A stretch of 64,000 bases of DNA from Trochalopteron elliotii (taxonomy: Eukaryota > Chordata > Aves > Passeriformes > Leiothrichidae): positions 7,815,402 to 7,879,401 of the forward strand of contig JANPWX010000033.1 of NCBI GenBank assembly GCA_024734555.1. Reading direction: 5' to 3'. Under the pieces are notes generated by a model that worked only from the letters and a program-made list of their open reading frames with translations, made no database searches and was not told the origin of the DNA. Positions within the stretch are counted from its first letter, which is position 1, and every line of letters begins with the position of its first letter. The position numbers and the translations under genes are program-made. Below, one piece after another: positions 24,201-35,099 of the stretch.

Positions 24201-26992
24201 CAAACCACAGAATTTTCTGCCTTGTCATTCTCCACTGGACTTAAGTCACATTGCATAAAGGAAGTGTCACAATACGCCTACCTTCTAAAATGTAAAGGGG
24301 TAAAATTAGTATGGTTGTATTACCACTAGCAGTGTAAAATACAGCTTTGAACATTTTTTGTAAGTTTATAATTTCCCTACACACAAAATTAAGGGTTTTA
24401 CTTTCTACAGGACTGATGATCAAAAATTGCTGAGAGGCAAATTTCAAGCAGAGTACTCATGAGCAAGTGAAGCTTGTTAACCTGAGAAATAAAAAAACTC
24501 GAATGATTATAGAAAGATGAATAATAAAATTTTAAATATCCTATAAATATTTTAAATTATTCCTGTTATAATTATGTGTTGATTTTACACATCAGACATA
24601 TATCTGTAATACCAGCTACAAGGAAAAATTGTCTGCATAAGCAGGACTAGAGTGCATCCTCATGTCAGGAAAATAAAATTTTTATGACAATGTACTTCCT
24701 AGGGAAAAAAGTCTCCATTAAAAAACATATAAATTCCTGATCATTATTCTCTACATGGAGTATTTGTTTTCTGCCTCTGTGATAAAACACACATTTCCCT
24801 TCTCCCAAAGACTTCTGGCATCTGATCAGTGAATTCAGTAGCACCTGCATTTTCATGTGTGTGAACAAGTATTTCTCCCCAATCCTGCAGATTGCCTGCT
24901 GATTTTTCTGGCTCCTCAACCTTCCCCCTACCACCAAACACTACCTAAGCTCTGTGTCCACACCTCCTCAGTACCCTCCTCCCACCTTTCCACCCAGAAG
25001 TCCCTCTGCACCATCAGGGACTGACACTGGAGTCCCAGGGGTAGCACATACTGGGTGGCACCAGACTGGAAGTTCAGTTTCATGGAAGACAGTGCTGGAA
25101 TTAAGATGTTTCAGTGACTTACAGCAGTCATAAAAATGCTCTAAGCATTACAGCATAGCTGAACTGTTGGAATGCAAGGCACATCACCAGAAAATAATAA
25201 AACCAAGCTTTCTATTGAACACAAAACAATTCAAACATTTCAATCACTGCACATTACCTTTGCCAAAAGACCTTCTTTATTTTTTGCCATTGTACAAATA
25301 CTCTTTTTCTTGCTTCCATGTGTAATGTGAATGCATTGACACTGGGTATTTCCTCTGCCTACAGGGACTACCTGCTTCCTTTCAATGTCCCCTGAGGGAA
25401 AAAATGAAGAAAAAGCCATCATCAACCTTTCAAGTTTCTTTCAACATAAATAATTACAATGCAGGGCAGTGGAGGGAGGAGTTGTATCACTCCAATCACT
25501 GATGTTCCACCTTGCTGCAGCAAGGTGGAAGCTTCAGCTTCTGAAACAGAATTGGGACATAGTATTTTGTGCTAAGAGAAACAAATCCCAAAACCTCAGA
25601 CAAAAGTCTGCAGAGGGAAGAGGAGGACAGAAACAAGATTCTTAATTAATTAATTGCTGCTATTAATTTTCTCACTTCTAACCCCCCTCTCTTTTTTTCT
25701 TTCTTCCTCTTCCAGGTACAGAAACATGTTCTCTACCTTGAAACAAACAAGTAAAAGAAGCCAATAGGGTTTTTTTTCTACAGAAATAACACTGAGATAC
25801 ACCTGATGATTTCTCCTACCCTATTCTGGGCCAGTGCCTCTCATCTCTGTTGTACTTAAGAGCTTTTAGACTTATCATAGAAACACTTAAATTCCCTTCC
25901 CAGGAATAGGGATTTTTAAGTCTTATCAGCTGAGATGTTGTCCTCAGAGGCATGTCAGAACCATGTTCAATTAAGAAACTCTTTTCTTACTACCAGCAAA
26001 TTAAATCTCTCCTCCTACATTTACAAAATAAACATTTCATAGAGGAAATTACTCTTTAGGGTTTATAGTGGGGTAATGCCTTCCAGTCAATACCAACTTT
26101 GTGTTGGTACTGAAGCAACAATTCACCTACTAAGCTACTTGGTACAGAGCTAAGCACATTACTTTTTAAACATTTACCCTAATTAAGAAACTGAGATTTG
26201 TGTAAGCCAGAACACATGTAGAAATCAGTTTTATAGAAGACTTTTTTTTCACAGGGAAAAAAACAAAGTGGGATTTTTTGGCATTTTTGTCTTCATCATC
26301 TGCCTACCACCTTGTCCCCCAGCATTAAATGTTGGTTTGCATCTGAATTTTTGTTGCAAATTATCTCAGGCACAGGATTTTGACACTGTAATAGTCTGAG
26401 CAACATTTACACCAAAAGAACATTCTTGTCAGCCATGGTTCTGACTGCTGTTCAGAACACTGGTTATGTTTTTCATTTAGCACTGAAGGCACATTTGATT
26501 CAGAAAACACTTTTCTTTTAACACAATCCTTACTTTTGCAGATTGCACATGAGACACTTGGCTGAAGAAAATGATGTCTAGTTTGCAAAACACATAAAAT
26601 CTCCTCTTTTGAGATATTCCTTATTTTATGTATCTCTTTTACTTCCTTTTGATTCCCTGGATCCATCGATTTTTTTTTTTCTCTCAAATGCTTCTGCAAA
26701 TATCCTTCTGTGTCCTATAAGAAAGAACTGGATTTTAAAACCAAATACATGAAGTAACTCATATCTGAAATCTTTATTTTTTATGGTTTTGAAATAAATC
26801 TTATTTCAAATAATCTTACAGCAGGAAAACATCAAGCCGTCAAAAATGTGAGTGTCAAAAGTGTGAGTCTCATTCAAAGTGAGAATGTAGGCTTAAAGAC
26901 AATGTGGGTTTAAAGATACCTGTTTCACTTACAGGTGTTGTATTTTTCAGTGAAAATCTCACATAACCCCTACATAGTAGTCTTTTATTCAT
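21079..26992 (-). CDS. ATF7IP2: ATF7IP2-like small protein, CDS span of about six exons
   Basis: Splice sites and phases assemble into one minus-strand gene: 26992-26933, 26714-26534, 25391-25258, 24047-23913 and then 23673-23527 (form 1, 218 residues). Alternatively the last part is 23673-23590 joined to 21231-21079 (form 2, 248 residues). Junction phases are 0, 1, 0, 0 and 0, and all match. The N-terminal half is lysine- and serine-rich. Exons 4-5 form an amphipathic helix with the pattern F..x..L..RVG.VEC...HKE, which resembles the SETDB1-binding coiled coil of ATF7IP/ATF7IP2, nuclear cofactors of H3K9 methylation and silencing. The tail-to-tail position with EMP2 is that of ATF7IP2 in human. 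I see no fibronectin-III domain, and the product is about a third of human ATF7IP2 (about 680 residues from memory). It could be a reduced ATF7IP2, only part of a longer gene, or another coiled-coil protein. The gene symbol is an inference. Confidence 0.5.
21232..23379. other. Gap between the two 3' exons, no further exon recognised
   Basis: If form 2 is used, this is its last intron. It holds a homopurine tract at 21,628-21,712, a nearly pure A/T palindromic stretch at 22,831-22,908, and two plus-strand stretches with exon-like borders near 22,021 and 22,267. I searched the minus strand by eye for a fibronectin-III exon and found none. Confidence 0.5.
22831..22908. repeat. AT-rich palindromic microsatellite
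   Basis: 78 bp of only A and T, built of TATATA and ATATTTATAT blocks that are largely self-complementary. Confidence 0.85.
23380..23385 (-). terminator. ATF7IP2: Poly(A) signal for ATF7IP2-like form 1
   Basis: AATAAA on the minus strand lies about 140 nt after the form-1 stop, in 'tgaataaagaaattc'. It would give a compact 3' UTR. Confidence 0.45.
23527..23673 (-). CDS. ATF7IP2: ATF7IP2-like exon 5, terminal form 1
   Basis: The acceptor 'tattctctgttgcag' is followed by QKVSEVVEEVNAILAVQEE, which continues the helix. A proline- and acid-rich tail ends at TGA (23529-23527). An internal donor CAG/GTGGGG after 23590 could splice instead to the exon at 21231. AATAAA on the minus strand at 23385-23380 lies about 140 nt past the stop, so a short form ending here is plausible. 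Confidence 0.6.
   Translation of the reverse strand, partial: QKVSEVVEEVNAILAVQEETSAPAPVPQVGDADPDTSRGTNASLETNE
23913..24047 (-). CDS. ATF7IP2: ATF7IP2-like exon 4, coiled-coil part
   Basis: The acceptor 'tttattgtag' and donor CTA/GTAAGT frame exactly 45 codons, phase 0 on both sides. The product runs IKLMTGEQMHILNND and continues through LKRRVGQVECAKTHKE. Heptad-like spacing and the RVG.VEC...HKE pattern are the best link to the ATF7IP family's SETDB1-binding helix, compared from memory. Confidence 0.6.
25258..25391 (-). CDS. ATF7IP2: ATF7IP2-like exon 3
   Basis: The acceptor 'ttttttccctcag' is strong and the donor AAG/GTAATG follows at 25257. The 134 nt encode DIERKQVVPVGRG to KNKEGLLAK, with several cysteines and a basic SKKK cluster. 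Phases (1 in, 0 out) fit both neighbours. Confidence 0.55.
26534..26714 (-). CDS. ATF7IP2: ATF7IP2-like exon 2
   Basis: The acceptor 'tttcttatag' gives a phase-0 start and DTEGYLQKHLREKKK. The donor AAA/GTAAGG at 26533 leaves one base. The exon is rich in lysine and glutamate and includes a run of 11 A within codons. A second acceptor (acag) seven bases further on would shift the frame and is less likely. The frame stays open past the donor to 26,361, but the donor is the better boundary because its phase fits exon 3. Confidence 0.5.
26933..26992 (-). CDS. ATF7IP2: ATF7IP2-like exon with start codon
   Basis: ATG lies at 26992-26990 with A at -3, and an in-frame TGA sits seven codons upstream. 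Twenty codons (MNKRLLCRGY, ending LKNTTP) run to a strong donor CCT/GTAAGT at 26932. Phase 0 matches the next exon. The 5' edge of the untranslated part is not clear; 'tcacattag' just upstream could be an acceptor. Confidence 0.45.
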
Positions 26993-27274
26993 CTTCCATA
27001 CAGAAACAGGTCCTCATGCTAATGTGAGCACATCCACCTTGTAAATTTCTCACAAGTTACAGCAAAACTTCTGGGTATTCACAAGATCTTACTGGTGTAA
27101 TGCCACCACCCTCTATTGATGGCACAGGTCACAGCTCACCATAAGGCAGCAAACCCTGCTGCAGCTCCTGCCTGTGCTCCCACCTCACCGCCCTCAGAGC
27201 CCCCTGCCCCAGGGCCCCAAAGTGACCCACTGAGAGCAAACCCCTCCTTGGCCCTGGCAAAGCCAGGGAGTTTG

Positions 27275-27455
27275 GAGAGGCTCCAAAAGTTTGGAGTTAC
27301 CATCCCTGGAGGTGTTTAAGAGACATCTGAATGTGGTGCTGGGCTGATGTGGTTTAATGGTTTACGGATGATTGTTGGTTGGACTGGATTGACGGTTGGA
27401 CTGGATGATCTTAAAGATGTCTCCTTCACCCTGCATGATTCCATGACTCTATAGA
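27275..27455 (+). mobile_element. CR1 LINE 3' end (sense)
   Basis: The order 'gagttaccatccctggaggt', 'ggttggactggatgatctta' and a 'gattccatgactctat' end is that of avian CR1 3' ends, ending in the usual short ATTCTATG-like repeats. A GGTTGGACTGGAT block is locally duplicated (about 27,375-27,405), perhaps by replication slippage. The element lies between the ATF7IP2-like start exon and its CpG island. Confidence 0.85.
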
Positions 27456-27541
27456 ACGAGGCGGCCACTCCTGGCGACAGTCCTCTTCCCCTCTGCCCGG
27501 GGGCACACAGGAGGCTGGGCCGGGCGGAGGAACCGGAGGAG
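27440..27541 (-). promoter_or_regulatory. ATF7IP2: CpG island flank, probable promoter of the ATF7IP2-like gene
   Basis: GC-rich DNA with many CG pairs rises sharply next to the N gap, while the DNA beyond the gap (27,942 on) is AT-rich. Its place directly upstream of the minus-strand start exon suggests the core promoter and 5' untranslated exon are within the gap. Confidence 0.4.
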
Positions 27542-27941
27542 NNNNNNNNNNNNNNNNNNNNNNNNNNNNNNNNNNNNNNNNNNNNNNNNNNNNNNNNNNN
27601 NNNNNNNNNNNNNNNNNNNNNNNNNNNNNNNNNNNNNNNNNNNNNNNNNNNNNNNNNNNNNNNNNNNNNNNNNNNNNNNNNNNNNNNNNNNNNNNNNNNN
27701 NNNNNNNNNNNNNNNNNNNNNNNNNNNNNNNNNNNNNNNNNNNNNNNNNNNNNNNNNNNNNNNNNNNNNNNNNNNNNNNNNNNNNNNNNNNNNNNNNNNN
27801 NNNNNNNNNNNNNNNNNNNNNNNNNNNNNNNNNNNNNNNNNNNNNNNNNNNNNNNNNNNNNNNNNNNNNNNNNNNNNNNNNNNNNNNNNNNNNNNNNNNN
27901 NNNNNNNNNNNNNNNNNNNNNNNNNNNNNNNNNNNNNNNNN
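27542..27941. other. Assembly gap (400 N)
   Basis: Exactly 400 undetermined bases. The translated frames with X residues that cross it are artefacts. Confidence 0.99.
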
Positions 27942-30900
27942 TTACACACTTGAGGTGACATTAGGGAAATGCAGCTTCCTTATGACAAATCGCAGTGATA
28001 GAAGTGGTTTCTCTCCTCAGTAACTGTCCTGCTAGAAATGAACTTTGCTAAAAGGGTGAGGTTTATATGAGCAATAGTGTTTGTGTTCTTGTCTGTGACA
28101 GGTCAGAATACATTTTTTTCCATGCTTTCTGTTTCCTTTCTAAAATAATTTATTGTTCCTTGAAAGCAAATACATGCAATTGTTATATGTTGATTTATAG
28201 TTAAGTTGGGAATTTCTTTATTCCAGCACAGCATATTGGCAAATCCTATTCCATGAACAAACTCTTATAGTGAATATAGGTCTAGTTTTTGTCCTGTGCA
28301 GTTCACTAGGCTGGTTTCAGCAAATAGAAAGTCCTGGAAGTTTTCACAGGCTGTAGCTCCTTGCTGTCTGCTCGACAAAGTGCAAACTTTGGGATCTCAG
28401 ACCCAGAGGGCCTCTCTCAGGAACAGCTGAATATCAGTGGCTGTGGCAAAGCTCCAGCTGTCCTAAGCCAGTTCTAGGCATGGAAAATTCCTCTGTGTGA
28501 AATTCCGGGGTAAGACAGCCCATCTCTGTAATGTCCTGCTACCCTCCTGACATGAAGATGTGCTCATCCAGCAGAAAATACTGTGAAATATACTTAAAAA
28601 CTTGAAAAGAGAAACGTTATTTTTTTTCCAGGAAACCTGAATCTTAAAATCTGAATGTTGCTTTGTCAATGTTTACAAATATAAGACTGTTTTGTTTCCT
28701 CCTTGTGGATTTGTTTATTTCCATGCATTTCCATACACAGCTGTTTCTTTCATGAGCAATGCCAGGGTGTGCTGGTTTGCTGTTTCTCCCAGCGAAACCT
28801 CAGGCTTTTCCAGTTTGCCACATAGTAGGTATTTAATCAATTAGAGTATAATAGCTGAAGGATATCTAGGATTTATGCTAAAAATTTTGTTGCTCTGTTA
28901 AACCCAATGAACGTTTTATGATTTATTGCTTATATTGAAACATTTGATATTGTGCTAAGAGGCTTCTGAGATGCTTCATTTTAGTAGATTAGTTATTTAC
29001 ATAACAGAGTAGTCTAAAACTGTGAACACTGACATTTTATTAATGGTGTTGTTGTACATTAAAGCTTCTGAGATGCTAATGATTAGTCCAGTGATTGATT
29101 TGGAAACAACATTCTGAGTGCATTTTTTACTGCGACAGTTTTTCAGATGGTCCTCTCTGTGCAGTCTAAACCTTCAGAATAAGTGAGGATGTTCCAAATG
29201 TGCATTCATAAAGGGGACTGTTGTTTTCATCTATGTACAAGAAAAGATTTGGCCCTGGTTTTGTTTGTTCCTTTGCATAACTGTGTGAGGAGCTGAGTAA
29301 GAGCACCAGCACTAACCTCTCTACAATACTGGCATTTTTATAAAGTGATACCATTCACTTTCAATAGTAATATTAATTTTATACATCTTTACATATATAC
29401 CCAAAAATATTAATGAAAATTAGAATGGTAGTTTAGACACTGTGCAAGTTTAAGGATATATCTTCCATTCATAACTGTGCATAGTGTTTTATTAGCTCAA
29501 AAAAAGCTTTTTTGGAGGGAAAATTATTTCAAATCCTCAAATGCAGTCTGCTGTGAATAGAATTGGTAAATAAAGCTGGGATGAAAGGCTGTTTGAACAC
29601 TTAAAAATGTAATAATTTGCATTCAGATTTTTTTTGTTGTTTTATCCTTAGGTGAAGAGTACCAGCACAGAGGAATGATAGATGACCTTTTTCAAAATAA
29701 ATTTTTTGTCTTGCTGAGTTTAGTCAAAAATTGACAGAAATACCGTGGGGCTTGGGGTTTATTTTTATTTTTCTCTGAAAGGTCTATGACATGAATGATT
29801 TCCATTAATCAGAATGATTTATTATGTTTCCAGTTTCTTTAGTTGCTCCACCATTACTCAGACATGGCAATTCTGCTTAAAGTGCATAAAATCTTGTGCA
29901 GTTTTCCTCAGTGGCCATTAAACAACATTATTTAAATGGGTGTTTTAAAGATTTTTTAAAAATCAAACAGAAATTTTATACGCATGTATCAGTAGAAGTT
30001 GGGTTGAGTTCTCATCTTTGCATGGTCATTTCCTCATCTCTGTCCTCTGGAGGGAGGTAAAAGCACTTGTGTCTCTTCAGTGTCCTGACTTGAGGTCAGA
30101 CTTTGACTTCTGTCTCCCTTAGCAATTAAGTTCAGAGCAGTAGCCCAGTTTTGAAGGCAATGCCCTGATTATTTCAATTTTGTTCATGTTCAGGGTCAGT
30201 TCTTAAAGCACTGATTTCGTGCATATATCAGATGCCTTTCAAAGGATAGAAAACCAGAAGCTCTGCTCCAAATGGATTTTGATGCCTGCTGAGACCTTTG
30301 TGTTCTGAATCTGCCCCCAGAAGCTCTGGAGAGGTGATAGGAATACTTTGAGCTCTCACTGGAGATGCTTTGTTCCCTCCTCAGGGGTTCACATCCCTGT
30401 CACTGGGCAGCATTTCCTGGGGCAGCTGTAGGAAGAATCAGTAAAGAAGGATGTTTGGCCCAGTGTTCTGCCCACTCCACAGTGGCAGAATTGGGCTGGA
30501 AGGATGGGGTGTGACCGTGGACTCGGAGCAGACTGCAAATTTCCAGGCCCTCTGCTTTTCTTGCAGAGCACTGAGGTGCTGTTTGCCCCCCAGGCTGCAT
30601 TCACCTCAGCGGAAGTGAAACTGCCAAAGGTCTGTGGGGATAATGTTATACTTTGGGTAGTTCACTTATGCTTTTTGGTTTGTAATATTTTAGCATAATG
30701 CTCCATCTTCTGGGCAAGAGGTGACATTTAGCAGGCTTAGAATGTCTCATTAAATTATGAGTCCTATTGAACATTTTATTAAAGAGATTTGTTTACCACT
30801 CATCCACTTTGTCTTGCCTGCTATAGATTGGCTTTTGATTCTCATTAGCCAAGCATTTTTTGTTTGCTCTTTTTTTAGAGAGGTCTTTAAAAATACAGTG

Positions 30901-33900
30901 GAACCTTTTCTTCTTCTTCCTTTTTTTTTTTTTTTTTTTTTTTTAATATGACCTCTCTAGCCAAGAGTTTTAATGATTGCAGTTTTAAAAAGTGCCAGAG
31001 AGTTTTGAATTTGCATTAGTCAGGAAGCAGATGATTGTCAGTTTCCAGTCAGTCCAAAAAGTCGCACAACGTGCAAGAGGAAGCAAAAGCAAGCATAGCT
31101 AAAAATGGAGATGTAGGCTATCAATTAATGAGTGAGTCAGTGCTACCCTTCTTAAAGGACCAAATCCCAAAATTTTCACTATTTTTGTAGGGAAAATTTC
31201 AGCTCTGACCACATTTTAAACCAGGGTCCTGAAGCTGGGGTTTAAAGTAATTTTTATGAAGTTAAAATGATCCTCAGAGGCCCCAACACCAGAAGTTCAG
31301 TCCAGAATTCTGACACATTTATAATGGTTTGCCCTGATCCATTGAGAAAAATAGAAACAATAAAAAGGTCAAATCGCAGTACATGAATTTGATGGAAAGA
31401 ACATTTTAAATAAAATTGAGTGGAGTTCCTCAATGTTACTGTAGTTCACCTATGCTGAAAAATGATCCTGAAACAAAGGAAATTAATTTTTCAGCAGTAG
31501 TCACAGATAGTTCTAAACATTTTCCAAATCTGTATTAAAAATACATGGCAGATTGTGTGTGCTGTGCTTCACCTTCGTGTCAATCAATTACCAGCTGTAA
31601 TGACAAGCAGGTAATCAAGAATATAAGCAGCAACTACTCCATGCTGTTCTGTACATACACTTCTGTTCTCAAGTTGAGTTTAACTCAAAAATTTGCTGAA
31701 GCCATGGTTCATCAGGCTGATAATTGGAGCTAAGTTCTGCTCTGCTGTTGTGAAAAATCTGCAGAATAATTGGGATTCCATTGATAGGTCCATCAGGTGG
31801 TGCAATTGCTGCATGGTCTGGATACAAGATTTTTCTTCAAAGGCTGGAAGCAGGGTGTGAAAGGAATCATCTCTTATTTTGCTGAAAAACAGCTCAAAAG
31901 GAATGCAAATAAAATAAATGTATTCTTTCATATAGGAAACACTAGTTTTGAAACTATTTACAGCAAAAGATGATTCCTAACAGTCATGAATGAACTAGCA
32001 GGTGCATTATGCTAAAGTTTGTGATTGTCCAAAAGATTTAAAAAACCCACAAAGCTGTATAAAATATTGTAGAGCTAGAGAAAAAACTTGTTTCCCTAAG
32101 CTAAAGGCAATAAACAACTAGGGGAGAATAAAAGCCTTTCATGTAGTAAATCTGAGAACCTTTCTTCCCCTCAACTCCACATCTCTCTGAGAGGGTATGA
32201 TCTGCTCCTCTGTTTTTAGCTGTCATGCTTAAATATGACTAATAAATTTTGAATCCACCCAAAATGTAAAAATATACTTTCCACATAAAGAGCTGGCAGA
32301 TATAAGATGATATATGAAGATTTATTTGACAAAATAGTCTTGCTTTAAGTCAGGAGGCTTTTGAAGTATTACTAAAAAGAAATATGCAGCTGTTCTCCTT
32401 AACTGTGACAAATTGCACAAGCTGCAAAAGTCCTGTTCAGTGCAGTATAAGTTTTTGATAAGAAAGTTATTTGATTTTTTTCTTCCTTTTTACCTTTTGA
32501 AGAAAGGATAGTGGAGAAAGAAAATAAATTTTAATTTTTTTTATCTACACATTAAAGTCCTTGATGACTTGATATTTGTTATCCTTTCTGTCTTGAACTT
32601 TAGGTGTACCATTATCTTGCTAAAATATGAACTTCTTACATGAAATATGCAGTTGTCATTTACAAATTTGGATGTAGCCTGCAACTGCTGCATTAATATG
32701 CTTCTTTTTCCTCATGCTAGCTGCAGACAGCAGTCAGACCTAACTAAATAAACATCACTAGTTATTTCACTAATTTTAAACTGTAAATTTAAATGCAAAG
32801 TGACTCATGGATCTCACTGCTGTTTAAAAAAACACACAAAAAAAAAAAACAAACCCCAAACTCATCCAAAACTAGACCAGTTCATTGAGTAAGCACAGTA
32901 TTTGAGAATTGCCTTTATCTTCAGCAGGAAAAAATCCACACATTTGCTTCTTACAGAGACTCACAGATTTGAGAATGTTACAGCTCAAATCTGTGTACAA
33001 GGAAGGAAACAAGTTCAGCAAATACTCAATGCAAATGGTAGCTATTCATTCTAGTTTACACTTAAATGCATATAGGATAGCACATGGAAAATTGATGTCA
33101 TCCCTAAAGGACAGACTTTTCTTGTGAAGTCACGTTGTGACACCTGCAATCAGATTAATTGGCCACATTTTCCTGAACAAAAGGCATTTTACTGGCTACC
33201 TGCATTACCGTGTACTGGACACATATATTCACTCTCTTGTGCTTGTGAGAGATGAAAAAAAATACCTTCTCTGACCTATTGAAGTAAAAATCTGTGTTTG
33301 GCTTTAATGCCAGGAGTCAAAATGTTATGGAAGGTGGAGTTTTGTAATTGTGTAGCCAGAATTAACTGTGCCTTAAAATCAGCACTGTCTGGATTACAGA
33401 TTTGGGATCTCAGGATGAAAATCACTGAGAGTTCATTGTGTTTTTGTTGACCTTCCCTGGACTGCAGTAATGAACTGCACCGTGCACTGCACGAGTGCTG
33501 AGAATACTAATGAAAAGTGATACAAGTGCCTCTTGGTGCTACTATGTCAGCTTAAAAAAATAGATTATATTCTCTCTGTATAATTCTTACTCTTTATGTC
33601 CTATTTGAGTGCTCATAGGCTGTAATAGCAAAAGTTATTTTCTTCATCTTTGTCAGCACACTTAAATTCCCTTTCATACGTCTTCCCAAATGGAAGCCCT
33701 GAGAGCTGTTGATACACCAGTTGTGGATGCTGGCATGCTCCAAGGTAAACTTGTCTCCACAGATCTGTCATTTTCTAGGGACCAGCTTCCAAGCTTTTCC
33801 ATATGTTTTGTTCCTTTTTTTTGTCTTCCTTCAACATCTGTTAGTGTGGTGATAGAAGCAAGTGAGGGTATGTTTGCCTTTATTTTGCAAGAACCAGTAA

Positions 33901-35023
33901 GCTGTGATAAAGACACTTTACTCATGTGCACAGATTTCAAAATAACTATACCTTTTCCATCTATGTAAGAGTATAACGAGTAAAAGTCTTCTAAACTATG
34001 AATTCTGGGGTTTCTGTTGGCCATCTTCACTTGGAGGGTCAGTACTCTATGCAGTGGGGGTGACAACTGCTGGGATGTGGCAGCTTTATTAATGACATGA
34101 CATGGGCACATTGTCTTGGCTAAACATGTGGGTTCATGAAGATGCTGGCAGGCTGGGGACAAGACAAGTCTTTGAGTTGTTTTTGCTTACATGATCAATG
34201 CAAGTGAGAATTTGAGCCTCATGGCCTGTATCTTAGGTTTTCATGGCTGCCTTCCTTGGGGAAGCCTAACACTGTTACAAGTGCTTAAGGCTGAAGAACT
34301 TCTGACCCTCTCATCATTTTCTCATGTTTTCATATATTTGATTTATTGCTGTACCTGTTTTCTCTGAGTCATCTAATCTTTCAGTCATTAATTTGCTTCC
34401 TTTGGCAAAAAATATCTGACAGCCATTTAAAACTTGGGGCTTCTGGCTAGGAAAACAGCAGGGAATTATACACTTTTCTTTGAAATGAAGGCCTGAACTG
34501 AAAGGTTTGTGTCTCATATAGAAAGCACACTGTGGCTTGTCCTTAATACCGTAAGTTAGGTAACATTAAACATCAAGCCTGAGGGTAGCCTACCTTTGTA
34601 TTGAGATTGTCTGTGCAATTTTTGAGTATGCATCCAGCCTGACAGAATCCGATTCATTCAAGTCTAATCACTTTAAGCTATTAATAAGTAGTTTTATGTG
34701 TTGTTACACAACAGCTTAAACCAACTCAAGTCAACATTGCTGTGGTTCCACCTTTTCCCTTCCCTCCATGTGATGCAGTCTCATGGTCTCTTTCCAGGGC
34801 ACTCATATAACCCACACAGAGCCCATTCAGGGAGGTGACTAACAGGATGTGCACTGTGCTTTTTGTTTTTTCCAAGTCAGTTTTCTTGGGTTGGTGTAGA
34901 GCCAGCACACGTGATGGACAGGCTGATGATTTAGGCTGTGGTAATGCTGACATACATTATCATGGTTGTTTTGGGAACACATGAATAGCTAAGCTGATGT
35001 AATAGCTTACTACTGCTGCTGCT
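27942..35023. other. Intergenic DNA, no gene recognised
   Basis: AT-rich DNA with only short open frames. It includes a run of 24 T (30,921-30,944) after a pyrimidine-rich stretch. The frames near 33,674-34,162 (up to 162 codons) have no recognisable domain. Confidence 0.6.
30921..30944. repeat. Poly(T) run, 24 bases
   Basis: Twenty-four T follow 'ttttcttcttcttcc'. It could be the reverse of a poly(A) tail of an old retroposed copy on the minus strand, but I see no matching body or target-site duplication. Confidence 0.8.
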
Positions 35024-35099
35024 GGAAGGAAGGAAGGAAGGAAGGAAGGAAGGAAGGAAGGAAGGAAGGAAGGAAGGAAGGAAGGAAGGAAGGAAGGAG
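35024..35099 (+). repeat. (GGAA)n microsatellite
   Basis: About 19 perfect GGAA units, preceded directly by a short (CTG)4 run at about 35,012-35,024. Purity suggests it is young and likely polymorphic. Confidence 0.97.

Noticed and set aside
27116..27319. 67-codon plus-strand proline/alanine-rich frame
   Set aside because: Its end runs into the CR1 element, and no start context or domain supports it.
27449..27961. 170-codon minus-strand frame
   Set aside because: Most residues are X from the N gap; it is not evidence of coding.
33674..34162. 162-codon minus-strand frame with an overlapping plus-strand frame
   Set aside because: No recognised domain or partner exon; open on both strands, which is common by chance.
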